Assembly: GCA_025769875.1 (NCBI GenBank)
Contig: JAGFNK010000013.1
Coordinates: 124,001 to 188,000, forward strand
Direction: 5' to 3'
Source: Russula earlei
Taxonomy: Eukaryota > Basidiomycota > Agaricomycetes > Russulales > Russulaceae
DNA: 64,000 bases
Every line of letters begins with the position of its first letter. Position 1 is the stretch's first letter. The translations under genes and the position numbers were made by a program. Below the pieces are notes generated by a model, which did no database searches, was not told where the DNA came from, and was given only the letters and a program-made list of their open reading frames with translations. Of the stretch, positions 22,850 to 34,464 are shown piece by piece.

Positions 22850-24146
22850 CACCCAGCCAGGATCGATGAGTTCTTTATGCTTTCCATCCAATTAGCGTCT
22901 CCTATTATCTCCCTTCTGTGTTGTTTAACCCTAGTTACGGTACCATTACTCAGATCTTGTATGCTTCTAACCTCGTATGATACATTGAACTCAATACATA
23001 ATACAGCTCCCGTTATACTAGACAGCCATATGGTTTCTTTCGAGTTCACGTTCGTGCTCACATCCCTTGTTGAAAACAACATAATATAGTTCTTGAGCGC
23101 AACAAGACATTGAATTGGTCCTCCTCCATTAAGGACGATTCTGGAGTTTGCGCAGGCGCAGATGTTGTGCTGGATTGATTGCCTTTGGGAGCGTCCCGCC
23201 CGGACGTGGCGAAGGCGGCGGCGCCGACCCACTTCCCAGACATCACCGTTAAGAGCCGGGGCGCATGACGGCCGCCCCCAAAGCCGCGCGTCGTGAGCCC
23301 GCGTCGATGCCAGTGCCGATACGTCCGGGGTACATCCCACGAGCGTTCGATCTCCTCCTACCTCTCAGCTCCGTCCTTCTTCGAGCGCTTCGCGCAGTAT
23401 CTGCCATTCCGTCGTTCCCATTCGAAACACGTCGCCCTCTTTGATAAACCGGAAGTCACGCTCGAGGTCGTCATCATGGTCCTCTGATGGTGTACGCCGG
23501 GATGGTCACAACGACAGCAGCGGAAACGCGCGCACCGCACAGGGAGAGGGTCATAAATGCGAGGACCGTGGCGGCATTGGTTACCGCTACATTCGAGCGG
23601 GTGCAGGAGGAGTAAGAGTAAAGAGCACCCTTTTGGGCGATGCAAATCCGCATGGCAAAGGGCGGGGCGTGACGTACCCCCAGTTCGTGCATCCAGGCGA
23701 GGTTTGACTACTGACGTGTAGGGCGCGAATCCGAATGAAAGATGAAATTAGAGAGGCAGAGCGGCCGCCAGGGACACCCACCAACTGCTAGCGTGCGTTT
23801 ATCCCAGTGACGCTTAGCTTATGAAGCCAACTGCTGACTGTGATGGGCGCCTCTTCGTCCGACGTCGGAATTGCCGTAAGTTTGCTGGCGATATATGTGG
23901 AATTTCAACCTGCCACCTTAGCTCCCGGCGCTGCATCCCCAACTGATGAGCGAGATCCTGTACGTCGAGGGGGAGATCTTGTGACCATTCCTGACGCCTA
24001 ACAAACTCTCACGTAGTCACCTTCGGCCAGATGGTCTCTCTGAGGGCTCGTGGAACGGAAGTCATCCTGCACTGGCACGTCCCCCGGGTATGTCCTGTTT
24101 GCTCAGTGTATCCATAACGACCACTCACCAATCGATTTCAGTGACG
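22850..24146. other. Interval between F-box copies 1 and 2; one unresolved coding-like stretch
   Basis: A GC-rich minus-strand stretch (about 23365..23760) reads as coding near its end: a frame containing ERDFRFIKEGDVFRMGTTEW and ending at a stop at 23365..23367. A plausible intron lies upstream (donor after TATGACCCTCTCCCT, acceptor CATCAGAG). I could not extend it to a start codon or recognise the family; it may be the 3' end of a truncated gene. The rest shows nothing. Confidence 0.35.
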
Positions 24147-25559
24147 ATGGGCACGCTCCCCAGTGATGTTCTCGTGGAAATTTTCGATTTCTGTGTGAAT
24201 GACCGATTCGCACTGATAACCGAATGGCACACACTAGTCCATGTGTGTCAACAATGGCGATGTGTCGTGTTTGCATCCAGACGTCGCCTGAACCTGCGAC
24301 TTGTGTACACAGGAAAAAGACCCATTTCTGAGATGCTCGACGTCTGGCCAGCCTTGCCGGTGATGGTCAGTCCCACGTTGTCCCCACCCTCGAAATCATA
24401 CCTCGACCCCCGCTGGGGAAACATAGCTGCCGCCCTTGAGTCGGAACACCACCATCGCATATATCAAATCAACTTGTGCTTTATCCCAATTTCTCACTGG
24501 GAAAGATTGTCAGCGGCGATGCAGAAACCATTCCCGCAGCTGACATCTCTGTACATTTTTGCGGAAGACGATACAGTGACTTCCCTTTCGGATTCGTTCT
24601 TAGGCGGTTCAGCCCCACTCCTGCAAGACATCTTTTTGATAAAATTTCCGCTTCCAGGAATGCTGAAACTACTTTTGTCTGCCAATCATCTTGGCAATCT
24701 TCTCCTTTGGGATATTCCCGATTCCGGTTACATTTCTCCCCAGGCCTTGGTCACCACCTTATCGGTCATGTCCAGACTTAAAATGCTCCACCTTGAATTC
24801 CAATCCCCTCGTTCTCGCCCCGACCCGGCAAGTCGACCTCGACCTCCGCTCACACGCTCCGTCCTCCCTGCTCTCACCCATCTTCTGTTCCAAGGCGTTC
24901 ACGAGTACTTGGAGGATTTACTGGCCCAAATTGAGGTTCCCCTTCTCAACAAACTCAAGATAACATTCTTCATGGACCTCGACTTTGTCGTCCCACAACT
25001 TCACCGGTTGATCAGTCACGCAGATCCGTTCAAGACATACGACGCAGCGTTTGTGTACGCTTCCGACAGTGCAATCCAATTTGCACTTTTCAGAGAAACC
25101 CACAATTCTCTGGTGCTCTCCTTGAAAGTCAGGTGCACAGAGTTGCATTGGCAGCTTTCATCGCTGGCCCAGGTCTGCAGTTCATCTCTGCTCTCTACCT
25201 TGGTACGGCTCGATATCGTGGATCCTGTTCCAGATCCACGATCACGCTGGAAAGATGAGATGAAAACCGCTCAATGGCTGGATCTCCTGGACCTCTTCAC
25301 TACTGTGAAGGATCTACGGTTATCCGATCAAGTCGCGCGACATGTCTGCCAAGCCCTGGCAGAGCTCGCAGAAGAAAGAGTAACAGAAGTGTTACCTGCG
25401 CTACACAACATTTTTGTCAGCGGCGTTCACCCGTTGGAATGTGTTCCGGAATTTATTGAGCGATTCGTCGAAGCGCGACAACTCTCTGGTCACCCTGTCG
25501 CGGTCCACCATTGGAAAATTCCCGAACATTTTCTAGCACTTGACCAGGGTCGATTTTAA
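24147..25559 (+). CDS. F-box protein paralogue 2 (intact)
   Basis: One uninterrupted exon encodes 470 residues from Met 24147. The F-box is MGTLPSDVLVEIFDFCVND, with the W-x-x-LVHVCQQWR ... FASRRRLNLRL continuation. Leucine-rich segments follow (SDSFLGGSAPLLQ, LTRSVLPALTHLLFQG, EYLEDLLAQIEVPLLNKL), and the C-terminus has SGHPVAVHHW shared with copies 1 and 3. In copy 1 an intron ends exactly upstream of the F-box (acceptor TTTCAG); here the equivalent acceptor is at 24141 and no upstream Met-containing exon was found. The start is therefore either 24147 or, reading through the intron-like sequence, 24090. It probably acts as an SCF substrate adaptor; the target is unknown. Confidence 0.75.
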   Translation: MGTLPSDVLVEIFDFCVNDRFALITEWHTLVHVCQQWRCVVFASRRRLNLRLVYTGKRPISEMLDVWPALPVMVSPTLSPPSKSYLDPRWGNIAAALESEHHHRIYQINLCFIPISHWERLSAAMQKPFPQLTSLYIFAEDDTVTSLSDSFLGGSAPLLQDIFLIKFPLPGMLKLLLSANHLGNLLLWDIPDSGYISPQALVTTLSVMSRLKMLHLEFQSPRSRPDPASRPRPPLTRSVLPALTHLLFQGVHEYLEDLLAQIEVPLLNKLKITFFMDLDFVVPQLHRLISHADPFKTYDAAFVYASDSAIQFALFRETHNSLVLSLKVRCTELHWQLSSLAQVCSSSLLSTLVRLDIVDPVPDPRSRWKDEMKTAQWLDLLDLFTTVKDLRLSDQVARHVCQALAELAEERVTEVLPALHNIFVSGVHPLECVPEFIERFVEARQLSGHPVAVHHWKIPEHFLALDQGRF

Positions 25560-25959
25560 ATGATTTCCATCCGATTAGCATCTGGTATCGGAGTTATCTA
25601 CCCTCTGCGCGATTGTCATTATGTGACTCCAAGCACCCTTAACAATGGCGCTGATGGCGCTTGTATTGGCCAAAGTCGAGCTTCGAGCTTGACGATATCG
25701 TCACGATCGTCAGCGGTGTATACGGAAATGGCCACAACGTGGTGGAAAGGCACGAGCGCACGGGGTCCTGGGGAGGTGTCATTACTAGGACGAAGGACGC
25801 CCATGACAGTGGCGGGGTTGTCCACCATTGCACTTGGGGTGGATGAGTCATAGTAAACATGAGCTGAGTAAAACAAGTCATGATAAACAAGTCAGATGTG
25901 AGGCATGTCTGGGTAGGCTAGCCTGTAGTTGCTGGTCTGGTCTGATAGACTGGTCCTGT

Positions 25960-27190
25960 GACAGAACAACTATGGACTGAGAAGGCATGTTTTTGTCAAG
26001 ACTCACTGTTGAACTATCCAGTTCAAGAGCGAGGGGTAAGCTCGGAGACGAGTTGATAGACGTCCAAGACAGTGTGGGCAAGGAGTAGAGTCCAGAGTAG
26101 TAACAAATACCAGAGAGGTACTGTCACTGTGAGAGTCGAACAGTCACACAGAGAGGAGGCCAGGATAGTCACAAGGGGACGGTCCTTAAAGGAGTATCCC
26201 AGGAATGGAGAGTGCCGTAAACAGATGGACAGTCTGAGGACTGTCCGCTACTTTATTGAGCACTTATATACTACAAGAGAACTGCTAAATAGGGAACAAG
26301 TCATAACCTTGTTATCAAGTACAATAGAGTGATGAGTAAGAAGTCAGAGTGTGCTTACTGAGCATGCTCAGTCATGCTCAGTAAGCTGCTGAGTAAGAAG
26401 GCTCCTTTTGATGAGTAAGAGCTTTCACTGTCCACGTGTTTACTGCTTTAGTGCACGTGCAAGCACCTGATTCATTTTCTGTTAGTTAGTTTAGGGCCGG
26501 TCATTTGAGGACTTGTAGTTTGCTTTAGGGAGTAGTGTTATCTTATAAGGCCCCTTATATAGTACTATTAGGGTCCTTAGAGTCAACCCTAATACTCTTA
26601 TTAAGGTCCTTAGTATTGCCTCCTAGTTCGTTCTATAGTTATTAGAGTTGGTCTAATGACGCGTTGTAGGGTCTTTGATGCTAGGTTAGTGCCTATCATA
26701 GAGCACCTAGAGTTGTCTTAAAGGGTCCCTAGGGGGGTCCTAATACTGTTCTTTATTGCCAGAAGGGTTGCCATTAAGTGGGGCTTGCTGTATGTCGATT
26801 GTGCTGAGAATCGCTCGCCCGACAATGCGCGCATGATATTGTGGACACCTCTACTCACCCCTTTTGCTCATGTGAACAGGGTGGCACCATAGAGGCTGGG
26901 TTTCCTCCTATAAGGAAGGGTCCTTCAAGGGCCCTCTCCGGAGAATGGTTCATGACAGTTTTTGTATGTTCCTGCCAACTATCTGGGGGAACAAAGTGTT
27001 ATGTAAAGAAGCACTCTGATTTCCAACAGAGATCTGACACCAAGAGGATGGGTTGGTGTTGCCAAATAGTCATTAAATACTATCCTTATATGTGCCTACC
27101 ATTCTAAGACAGTATGCAAGTGAGCATGACCATGAAATTGCAATCACAATATGCAAATTTGCAAATGAAAAAAAGCTCATAATTAAAAAA
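25960..27190 (+). mobile_element. MULE-type transposase fragment (zinc-finger/DNA-binding part), interrupted by a solo LTR
   Basis: Joining 25960..25993 to 26958 onward (dropping the solo LTR and one target duplication) reads RRHVFVCSCQLSGGTK, then KKHSDFQQRSDTKRMGW, IVIKYYP and, after a frame change, TILRQYASEHDHEI. This is the N-terminal zinc-binding domain common to fungal Mutator-like (FAR1/FLYWCH-like) transposases. No catalytic part follows before the Tc1 element. It is a decayed remnant. Confidence 0.55.
25994..26957 (-). mobile_element. Solo LTR, family S, copy 1 (964 bp)
   Basis: It begins TGTCAAGACTCACTG and ends GGTTCATGACA (TG...CA) and is flanked by the 5-bp target duplication GTTTT (25989..25993 and 26958..26962). 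It is the reverse orientation of copies at 28474 and 40681. No internal retrotransposon sequence remains. Antisense open frames within it recur in all three copies and are not genes. Confidence 0.9.
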
Positions 27191-27748
27191 AAAAACTTAT
27201 ATTAGTTAATCAAATTGTCATGTCCCTTTCATTATGCCTATCACTCCCAGAAAATCCCAAAATCCAAGTTCAAGTTCAAGATTCAAGAAATCTTGGTTGG
27301 TAAAAGGGGCCTAATGGTTTACAGTAAGCATTGAGGAACAAGGCACATCAGGACCGAGATCAACCTTGCCTTTCTTTCGCTTATGATTATCATGTCATGC
27401 CCATGTGAACAACGTTGCCTGCGCCCATGCTTCCATCAAAGGTGAAAAAGTTGGCCAGAGATGCCTCTCACACACCCAATGCCTTCAAGATATCTTGCAT
27501 GAGCATCCCACCAACGACAGCGCAGATGGGCGAAAACTTGTGTATTGCCATCGTGACCATGGTCCTGTCCTCATGTTCTGCAAATGGAACTCTGAATTGT
27601 TGAATCACGCAGTGATAAGGTAGATTAGATCGTAATAGATCTAATAAAAGTGATACTACAATGCGTAATCAGCCACTGATAAGATCGTGAGATAGTAAGT
27701 ACTTACTTTAGTTTCTGTGAGAAGAAACTGAAGTATCTACTGTATGTA
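26958..27748. other. Degenerate transposon-derived and unassigned DNA
   Basis: After the MULE remnant (to about 27190) the sequence is A/T-rich and then holds a weak frame (27405..27623) with no recognised motif. No intact gene is seen before the Tc1 element. Confidence 0.4.
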
Positions 27749-28064
27749 CAGTGACCCAAAAAACCGTTCAAATGTTTTGTACATTTTCATTGTATTGACC
27801 ATATCTAGAGAACCACTGCAGCTAACAATATGTAAGTAGGTTTGTTTTCAAGCTCTACATCATAGCTTTGTAATGGTATACTTTATACAGCATAAGCATA
27901 ATTATTTAGGAATATATAAGGTATTTTTGCTGGTGTACCCATTTGAACAGTTTTTTGGCCTTGGTAAGTGAATTCATTATTTCTCAGATTAAGATTCATA
28001 TTCTTTCCCCAGAGGGCTAAAATCGAACATGGAGGTCATGTGACCTATAATAAACTCAAACCAT

Positions 28065-30092
28065 GTGCAAATAAGCCAAAACAGCTGCTTCTTCTTCACC
28101 AACAACATCATGAAGTCTCTTCTTCCTCATGAAGTCAACTACATCATCTCCCTTCTCCAGGCCAACCATTCAGTTTGTAACATTGCCAAGGCAGCACACA
28201 GAAGCATTGGTTCAATCACCAATATTCGCCAGAAATACCTTCCTGACCTTCCAAAGTCCTCTGGAGGTCGTCCTTCCAAGCTCTCTAACCTTGACATCCG
28301 CTTTGCCACACACCTTCTTAGCTCTGGAGAAGCAGATACTGCTCCTCAGGTTGCTAGAAGGTTGGAGGTCATCAAAGAGTCCACTATCTCCAATCAGACC
28401 ATTCGAAACTACCTTAACAAGGCAGGCTTGAAGGCAGTTACAAAGAAGAAGAGGCCTTACCTTAAACCAAGTCTGTCATGAACCATTCCCCGGAGAGGGC
28501 CCTTGAAGGACCCTTCCTTATAGGAGGAAACCCAGCCTCTATGGTGTCACCCTGTTCACACGAGCAAAAGGGGTGAGTAGAGGTGTCCACAATATCGCAC
28601 GCGCATTGTTGCACGAGCGATTCTCGGCACAATCGACATACAGCAAGCCCCACTTAAAGGCAACCCTTCTAACAACAAAAGACAGTATTAGGGCCTTCCT
28701 AAGGACCCTTTGGAACGACCCTAGAAACTTTACAATAGGTACTAACCTAGTATCAAAGGCCCTACAACGCGTTATTAGACCAACTCTAATAACTATAGAA
28801 TGAACTATAAGGCAACACTAAGGACCTTAATAGAAGTATTAGGGTCGACTCTAAGGACCCTAATAGAACTATATAAGGGCCTTATAAGATGACACTATTC
28901 CCTAACCAAACTACAAGTCCTCAAATGGTCGGCCCTAAACTAACTAACAGGAAATGAATCAGGTGCTTGCATGTGCACTAGAGCAGTAAACACGTGGACA
29001 ATGGAAGCTCTTACTCATCAAGAGAAGCTTCTTACTCAGCAGCTTACTGAGCATGACTGAGCATGCTCAGTAAGCATCTTCCAACTTCTTACTCATCACT
29101 CTATTATGCTTGATAACAAGGTTATGACTTGTTCCCTATTTAGCAGTCCTCTTGTAGTATATAAGCGCTCAATAAAGTAGCGGACAGTCCTCAGACTGTC
29201 CATTTGTTTACGGCACTCTCCATTCCTGGGATACTCCTTTAAGGACCATCCCCTTGTGACTATCCTGGCCTCTTCCCTGCATGATTGTTCTACTCTCACA
29301 GTGACAATACCTCTTTGGTATTTGTTGCTCCTCTGGACTCTACTCCTTGCCCACACGGTCTTGGATGTCTATCGACTCGTCTTCGAGCTTATCCCTCGCT
29401 CTTGAACTGGATAGTTCAACAGTGAGTCTTGACAAAGTCACTATAGGGCCAGAAAGGACTTTGCAGAAAAGTACCTATACTGGACTGTGGAGGACTGGAA
29501 GAGGGTAATTTGGTCAGATGAAACCAAAATCAATCGTATGGGCTCAGATGGCAAGAAATGGGCTTGGAAAAAAAGAGGAGAGCACCTTTCTGAATGCCTT
29601 GTTCAGCCAACAGTCAAACATGGAGGAGGTTCCTTGATGTTGTGGGGCTGCATGTCTTGGGAAGGAGTTGGGCATGCAGCAAAGATTGATGGAAAGATGG
29701 ATGCTGAACTTTATTGCAGCATTTTGGAGGATGAACTACTTGCATCTATCAAGTATTTCAAGAAGAAATGCAAAGATACCCTCTTTCAACAGGACAATGC
29801 CTCTATCCACAAGAGCAGGCTTGCCACATCTTGGTTCCAAGACCACAGAATTCAGGTCATGGACTGGCCAGCTCAATCCCCAGACCTCAATCCTATTGAG
29901 CATCTTTGGGCTCATCTCAAAAAGAAGCTTGCAGCTTATCCAACACCCCCTAAGGGAATCAATGAACTTTGGGAGCGCACACAGCTGGAATGGGAGGCCA
30001 TTGATCAAACTGTTGTGCAAAATTTGATAGAAAGTATGCCTAGGAGGGTGGAAGAGGTGTTCAAAGCAAATGGAGGATACACAAACTACTAA
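28065..30092 (+). pseudogene. Tc1-family transposase interrupted by solo LTR
   Basis: The 5' part (28065..28473) encodes the paired-type helix-turn-helix region (SLLPHEVNYIISLLQANHS, then SGGRPSKLSNLDIR). The 3' part (29440..30092) encodes the catalytic core with VIWSDETKIN, FQQDNASIHKS and SPDLNPIEHLW. The second Asp and the Glu are separated by 34 residues (DD34E, Tc1 type). Removing the solo LTR and one copy of AAGTC restores the frame across codon AGT-CAC with no other break. Met 28110 is an alternative start. Only the LTR insertion appears to have inactivated it. Confidence 0.9.
28474..29434 (+). mobile_element. Solo LTR, family S, copy 2 (961 bp)
   Basis: TGTCATGAACC...GAGTCTTGACA, with target duplication AAGTC at 28469..28473 and 29435..29439. 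Near-identical to copies 1 and 3 throughout. It lies inside the Tc1 transposase gene. Confidence 0.93.
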
Positions 30093-30596
30093 TTTTTGGC
30101 ATATACCCTATTTAGATACCAAGGCAAAAAAAACTGTTCAAATGGATACACTGGAAGAAATACCTTATATCTTCTTACATAATTATGTTCATAGTATATA
30201 TAGTATTTCATTACAAAGCTATGATGTAGAGCTTTAAAACAAGCCCACTAACATGTTATCAGCTGCAGTGGTTCTCTAGATATGGTTAATACAATGAAAA
30301 TGTACAAAACATTTGAACGGTTTTTTGGGTCACTGTACAACACTCTTAAGTATCTGAGAGCATCCCTAATTATTTTGTCTGTAGTAACTATCAAATTGTT
30401 TTCACAATCACTATGTGCTAGCTACCAATTGTCTTAGATCACACTATCAATTTTGTTATCATACGCGTTTCAGCAACTGATCTGAAACGCTTATGTGGTC
30501 CGGGCCTGTGGGCCGCCCGGACAGTTTGGGCCGACGCGTCAACGCTTCGGCTACTCTTTATCTCAACATGAATTTGTAAAACGATGGACAACTCAC

Positions 30597-31392
30597 TCGA
30601 CCAGCTCTCGAGGAACCGCGGGAAATGCGTCCTTGTCGACGTCAGCTTTCGCAACGAGTTGCATTCGAAATGGCCTCCAGTTCATCCGCGAATATGGTGT
30701 CGTCTGGGAGGTCGCCCTGATGAACGCTTTGGTATTCCCACAAAGCTGCTCCGTCCACAAACATCGGCACCATCTATATATATAGCCGGACGAAAACGTG
30801 CTCATTTGTTCTCACCAAGGATGATGGATACGGCAGCAGGGTTCATGCTTTTGGTCTGACGGCGCGTTATGGCCGTCCATCGATGTTCCAGCGCCTCGCG
30901 CAGCGGGCTATATGAGACCTTCACCCTGACGTCTTTTCCCCGGTTTGTTGCTTCCCGAGCGGTCCTCGCGGTCCCAGATGACCAGTTTGCCAATGCCGGC
31001 GAGCACGATGTTCCTGATCGTCTCCGTCGCGACCCCGCGCAGATTGACCACGAGGATCATGGTGTTCCTCATCCTACCTCGACCGCCGACGATCATCAGC
31101 ACTTTCACTTCGCTGCTACGGTGTCGGGGAAAAAAAAAAAAAACGAAAACAAAAAAAGGACGTACCATTGCTGCGCTTCCAGGCCCCACAAACGGATCTG
31201 TCGATCGTACAAGGCCGCCTCGTCTGAAAAACGAGAGGCGAGGTGAGCAGTCAGGGGCCTACGCAACTCAGTGCCTGTGGCCGGCCTGCGTTGCACTGCG
31301 ACGACCGAGGCGCGAGACGAGACGGTACCTTCGGTGATCTCCACTGGCACTGGAGCAGCAGGCTTGTCCAGCGACATTCTTGATCGTTTCAT
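30597..31392 (-). pseudogene. AOS1: Truncated SUMO-activating enzyme subunit AOS1 fragment
   Basis: Recognisable exons are 31329..31392, 31166..31223, 30816..31073 and about 30597..30745. AOS1/SAE1 is the regulatory half of the SUMO E1 enzyme. The head has EITE-DEAALYDRQIRLWGLE and MRNTMILVVNLRGVATET with NIVLAGIGKLVIWD, the start of the ThiF/adenylation fold. The frame then jumps to VKVSYSPLREALEHRW, skipping roughly 130 residues of the normal protein. It continues LALWEYQSVHQGDLPDD and, after a one-base shift, LVAKADVDKDAF. The C-terminal part is absent. Canonical introns are retained, so it came by DNA duplication rather than retroposition. The intact AOS1 is presumably elsewhere in the genome. 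Confidence 0.75.
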
Positions 31393-31746
31393 GCGAACGG
31401 ATAAGCACAGGTCCTAGTCAGGTCATTAGGGAAATGAGGCGACTACGGCGAGCCGACAAAGTTGCGTACTCGTTGGTGACAAGCCAGCCTTTCACATAGC
31501 GTCCCGGCAGGCTCCAGACGCATCGCATTTCCACCTTCTCTACTCTGGCCCTCGCATAGGTACGTAGGACCGCGCTGAGTAAAAGAAAAAATAGAAATTA
31601 TCGTAGCGGTCAAACCGATCGGGGGTCAACAATTCGTCTTCAGTTGCCCTCGCCAACGCTTTCCCATTCGGCCAGACACAATATACACTGGGGACTGGGT
31701 ATCAACAGTCTATGTGCCTACACCACTACCAACAAGTGCCACCAGT

Positions 31747-34464
31747 TCAACAAACTCTAACCACGGGTTGCGACGCCTGTGGTTCGTAACGTCCTCCGAA
31801 CTCCCTCCCCCCCTCGTTCCGGTCAAATTCTGTCAGTCTCTGCTTCTTCACCTGCAGGGGCATTGCGTTTTCTCCATCGACATTCAGTGTGCCTTGGCGA
31901 TGGCGCAGGGCCTTTATCTCACCAGCTATGTTGACGACGTTCGAGAGCGGGGGTGCGAACCATGAGGGCCATTCAAGTAACGACGGTCGCTTGTCTGGAT
32001 CATGTGCCTCCAGCCTCCTCGCAATTGCCTTCCATTGATTGTCTTCTTTCCCGACCGCGTCAAGAAGATGCAAAATAACATGCCCGCAAGACCATCGGTC
32101 GGCCTTGATCGGACTGTACCACGACTTGCCGATCTCCGGCGCCATCCAATGCTTCGTGCCGCATTCGCCATCAACTTCCTCGTTCTCATCCTTCACTTGC
32201 AATGGCGATATCGAAATCGATGATCTTCAAGCCAAAGTCTCGGTCGACAAGAAGGTTGTCAGGCTTGATATCCCTGTGAGCGATGTAGTGTCTGTGAAGA
32301 TACGCCAGGCCCTCAATGAGGCCCTTGCAGACTTGAGCGACCTGCGCCATAAAGTTCGTCAGGGCAGATCGAGACATAATCCGCGAGAGAGCTCATTCTA
32401 GGTAGAATGAGCCACGTCCCCGACGAGATATGGAACGAAGTCGAGTAGCGAGATAATGTGTTTCGACTTGGACTGGATGGAATCGAGAAGGTTGAAGATT
32501 GCGATCTCTTTCGATTCCTCGCGAACTTTCTTCGCGATGAGTACATTTTCGGGTTCGACCGTCGATACACGTTGAGTATGTGCGAGGGCATCTGGGGGCC
32601 AAGCGTCAGCGCGTAAAATGAGTAGAAAACGTTTACCACACCTTGACAAGCGGCTCGAATACGTTACCACGGTTATCCACCACGACTTCAGGTTCCACCT
32701 CATACCCGTGTGCTCGGAACTCCATGTGGTCTGCGGCATCTGCGCTTCCCGCACCCGCGCCCCTACCTCCACCGGTACCTGCACCGTCATCTGTCTTATC
32801 AGCATTCTTCTTGGTGCCCTTGCTGAACATCGACTTCAAAATAAATTTCTTGCTATGTATCAAGATCTTCTCCTTGAACCTGTCAACATTTGTTTCCGTG
32901 TCTTTGCCTTCGTTTGCCCCTTCTAGCATATAATTGAGGTTGTACAACTGGCGTGCAAACTCGATGCGGCCATCCGAGGTCCCAAACGAAAATACCTTTT
33001 GGTTGTAATAACCTACGATGATTCAGCCAACGAGATTACTCGTAACCCAGGGCACGACATACGAATGGCGAATTCGGATCATCCGGATCCTGAAAAATCG
33101 TATAACGACTTGCTACTCCTCTGCTTGTGATATAGACAGCAACGAGCACGAAATCCCGCCCCTTGAACGATTCCAAGAATTTGTTTGCAAAACGGACCAC
33201 AGCCGCCCCTGCTAAAAGCATCCTGATAAGGTCCACAGGCTTTCGGTTGGGGATCGTCGTATATCCCTTGACGTCGAATCAACCTCTACTAGCAGTCGAG
33301 GAAGACGTGACTTTCGATAAGAGGAAATCGCTACGAGGCTTGTATTTGCGGAATTGTGTTGGTCCGGTTTCGGTTTCATGTTTAACGATAAGATCGAAAG
33401 GCCATGGCTCGTGGCCTCTACGGAAGATGCTAAGCTGTGATAGATGGACCAAGTGAGAACTTACAGATGAGCCGTGATCGTTCTTTGTCCTTGAACATAG
33501 TAGTACAACTTTCCGAAAAAGATCATCTGGGCCACACGTTCCTTGAAAGCATCGTTGCGATTCTGTTGCCGTTGCTGATGGCCTGGCCATTTATCGGACA
33601 TAATATACACCACATGTGACATCTCGTCTCCCTGGGCATGACGAGGCACCTCCCGCTCACCCAGAGATCGGCAGTCGGAGATGGATTCCTCGGGTGGCCC
33701 ATGGTCGATGTCCATGGCCTCGTTGATTCTATCATATGCAGCAGCCAAAGATTGACCGGAGATACATTCACACGCAGAATACAACTACATTAACAGTCAA
33801 AATCGGAAAGCAGACGGACAAGTCAAGGAAACATCGCACATCAGGGGGTCACAATCGGCTTGCTGTCCAGCTTTTTTTCAAACTCTGTAACAAATTGTGG
33901 TACCGCTGTCGCTTCCACAATATGATTGCCGTAGGATATCGGCGTCCTCAAAGTCTGCCCAATTGGACACATTGATGAAGATGTCTTTGTACTCTTTGAC
34001 CAGTTCCGAGTTGAGCGCCTGGCTGACTTCGGCCACATCTGTAAAAACGACGTGGTCACCCGCACAAGAATGTTATCACGTCGCAATTGGAGTGAGAATG
34101 AGGCAGGATCAGGCATAATCAGCAACAGTTCGTCGAGGACTCACTCTCTCTGATCTTCGGGTCCTCCACAACAATGCTGATCGTCTTTGAAGGAACGGCC
34201 GTCAGGAATATTTCGGAGAGCAAGCTAAGCGGGTCTTTCAGCGGGACTAGGCCTTCCGTAGCTTGTTTGGCAGTATCCTCAAGGTTCTCGCCATAACGCA
34301 AGTCAACTCGGTAGAGGACGAGTCGGGCCGCATCAATATCTTTCAAATCGTTAGGGTTTTCTTGCAAAATTGCTTTTTTTAGATCGCCAACGGTCTTCCG
34401 ACTCTTCAATCTTGACCGGGAACGTGCTGCCTATTCCCCTCAGATATACGAAAAGCTTTAACAT
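31747..34464 (-). pseudogene. Crinkler (CRN)-like protein with C-terminal protein kinase domain, multiply frameshifted
   Basis: The 5' exon (34145..34464) begins MLKLFVYLRG and continues KTVGDLKKAILQENPND ... FLTAVPSKTISIVVEDP. This is the ubiquitin-like N-terminal domain of Crinkler proteins, known in oomycetes and Agaricomycetes. Middle segments include DKWPGHQQRQQNRNDAF (about 33560) and RMLLAGAAVVRFANKFL (about 33190..33240). The kinase part (31747..32600) has HRDIKPDNLLVD, a DFD in place of DFG (IIDFDIA), GTKHWMAPE and DRWSCG. Frame breaks occur at about 34410, 33945, 33260, 32415, 32355 and 32210, most explained by one extra base, and several splice phases disagree. As read it cannot encode one protein. 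CRN-kinase proteins are studied as host-nucleus effectors in oomycetes; the role in basidiomycetes is unknown. Confidence 0.65.

Larger units (their letters stand above)
27751..30335 (+). mobile_element. Tc1/mariner DNA transposon with long terminal inverted repeats, split by a solo LTR
   Basis: The element is flanked by TA (27749..27750, 30336..30337). Terminal inverted repeats of about 215 bp start CAGTGACCCAAAAAACCG at each end (27751..27966 and about 30117..30335) and are imperfect internally. The single gene between them is the transposase. A 961-bp solo LTR plus a 5-bp duplication sits inside that gene. Confidence 0.9.

Noticed and set aside
28573..29356. Open frames inside the solo LTRs (also at 40780..41507)
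   Set aside because: They recur in all three LTR copies only because the LTRs are near-identical; no protein motif is present.
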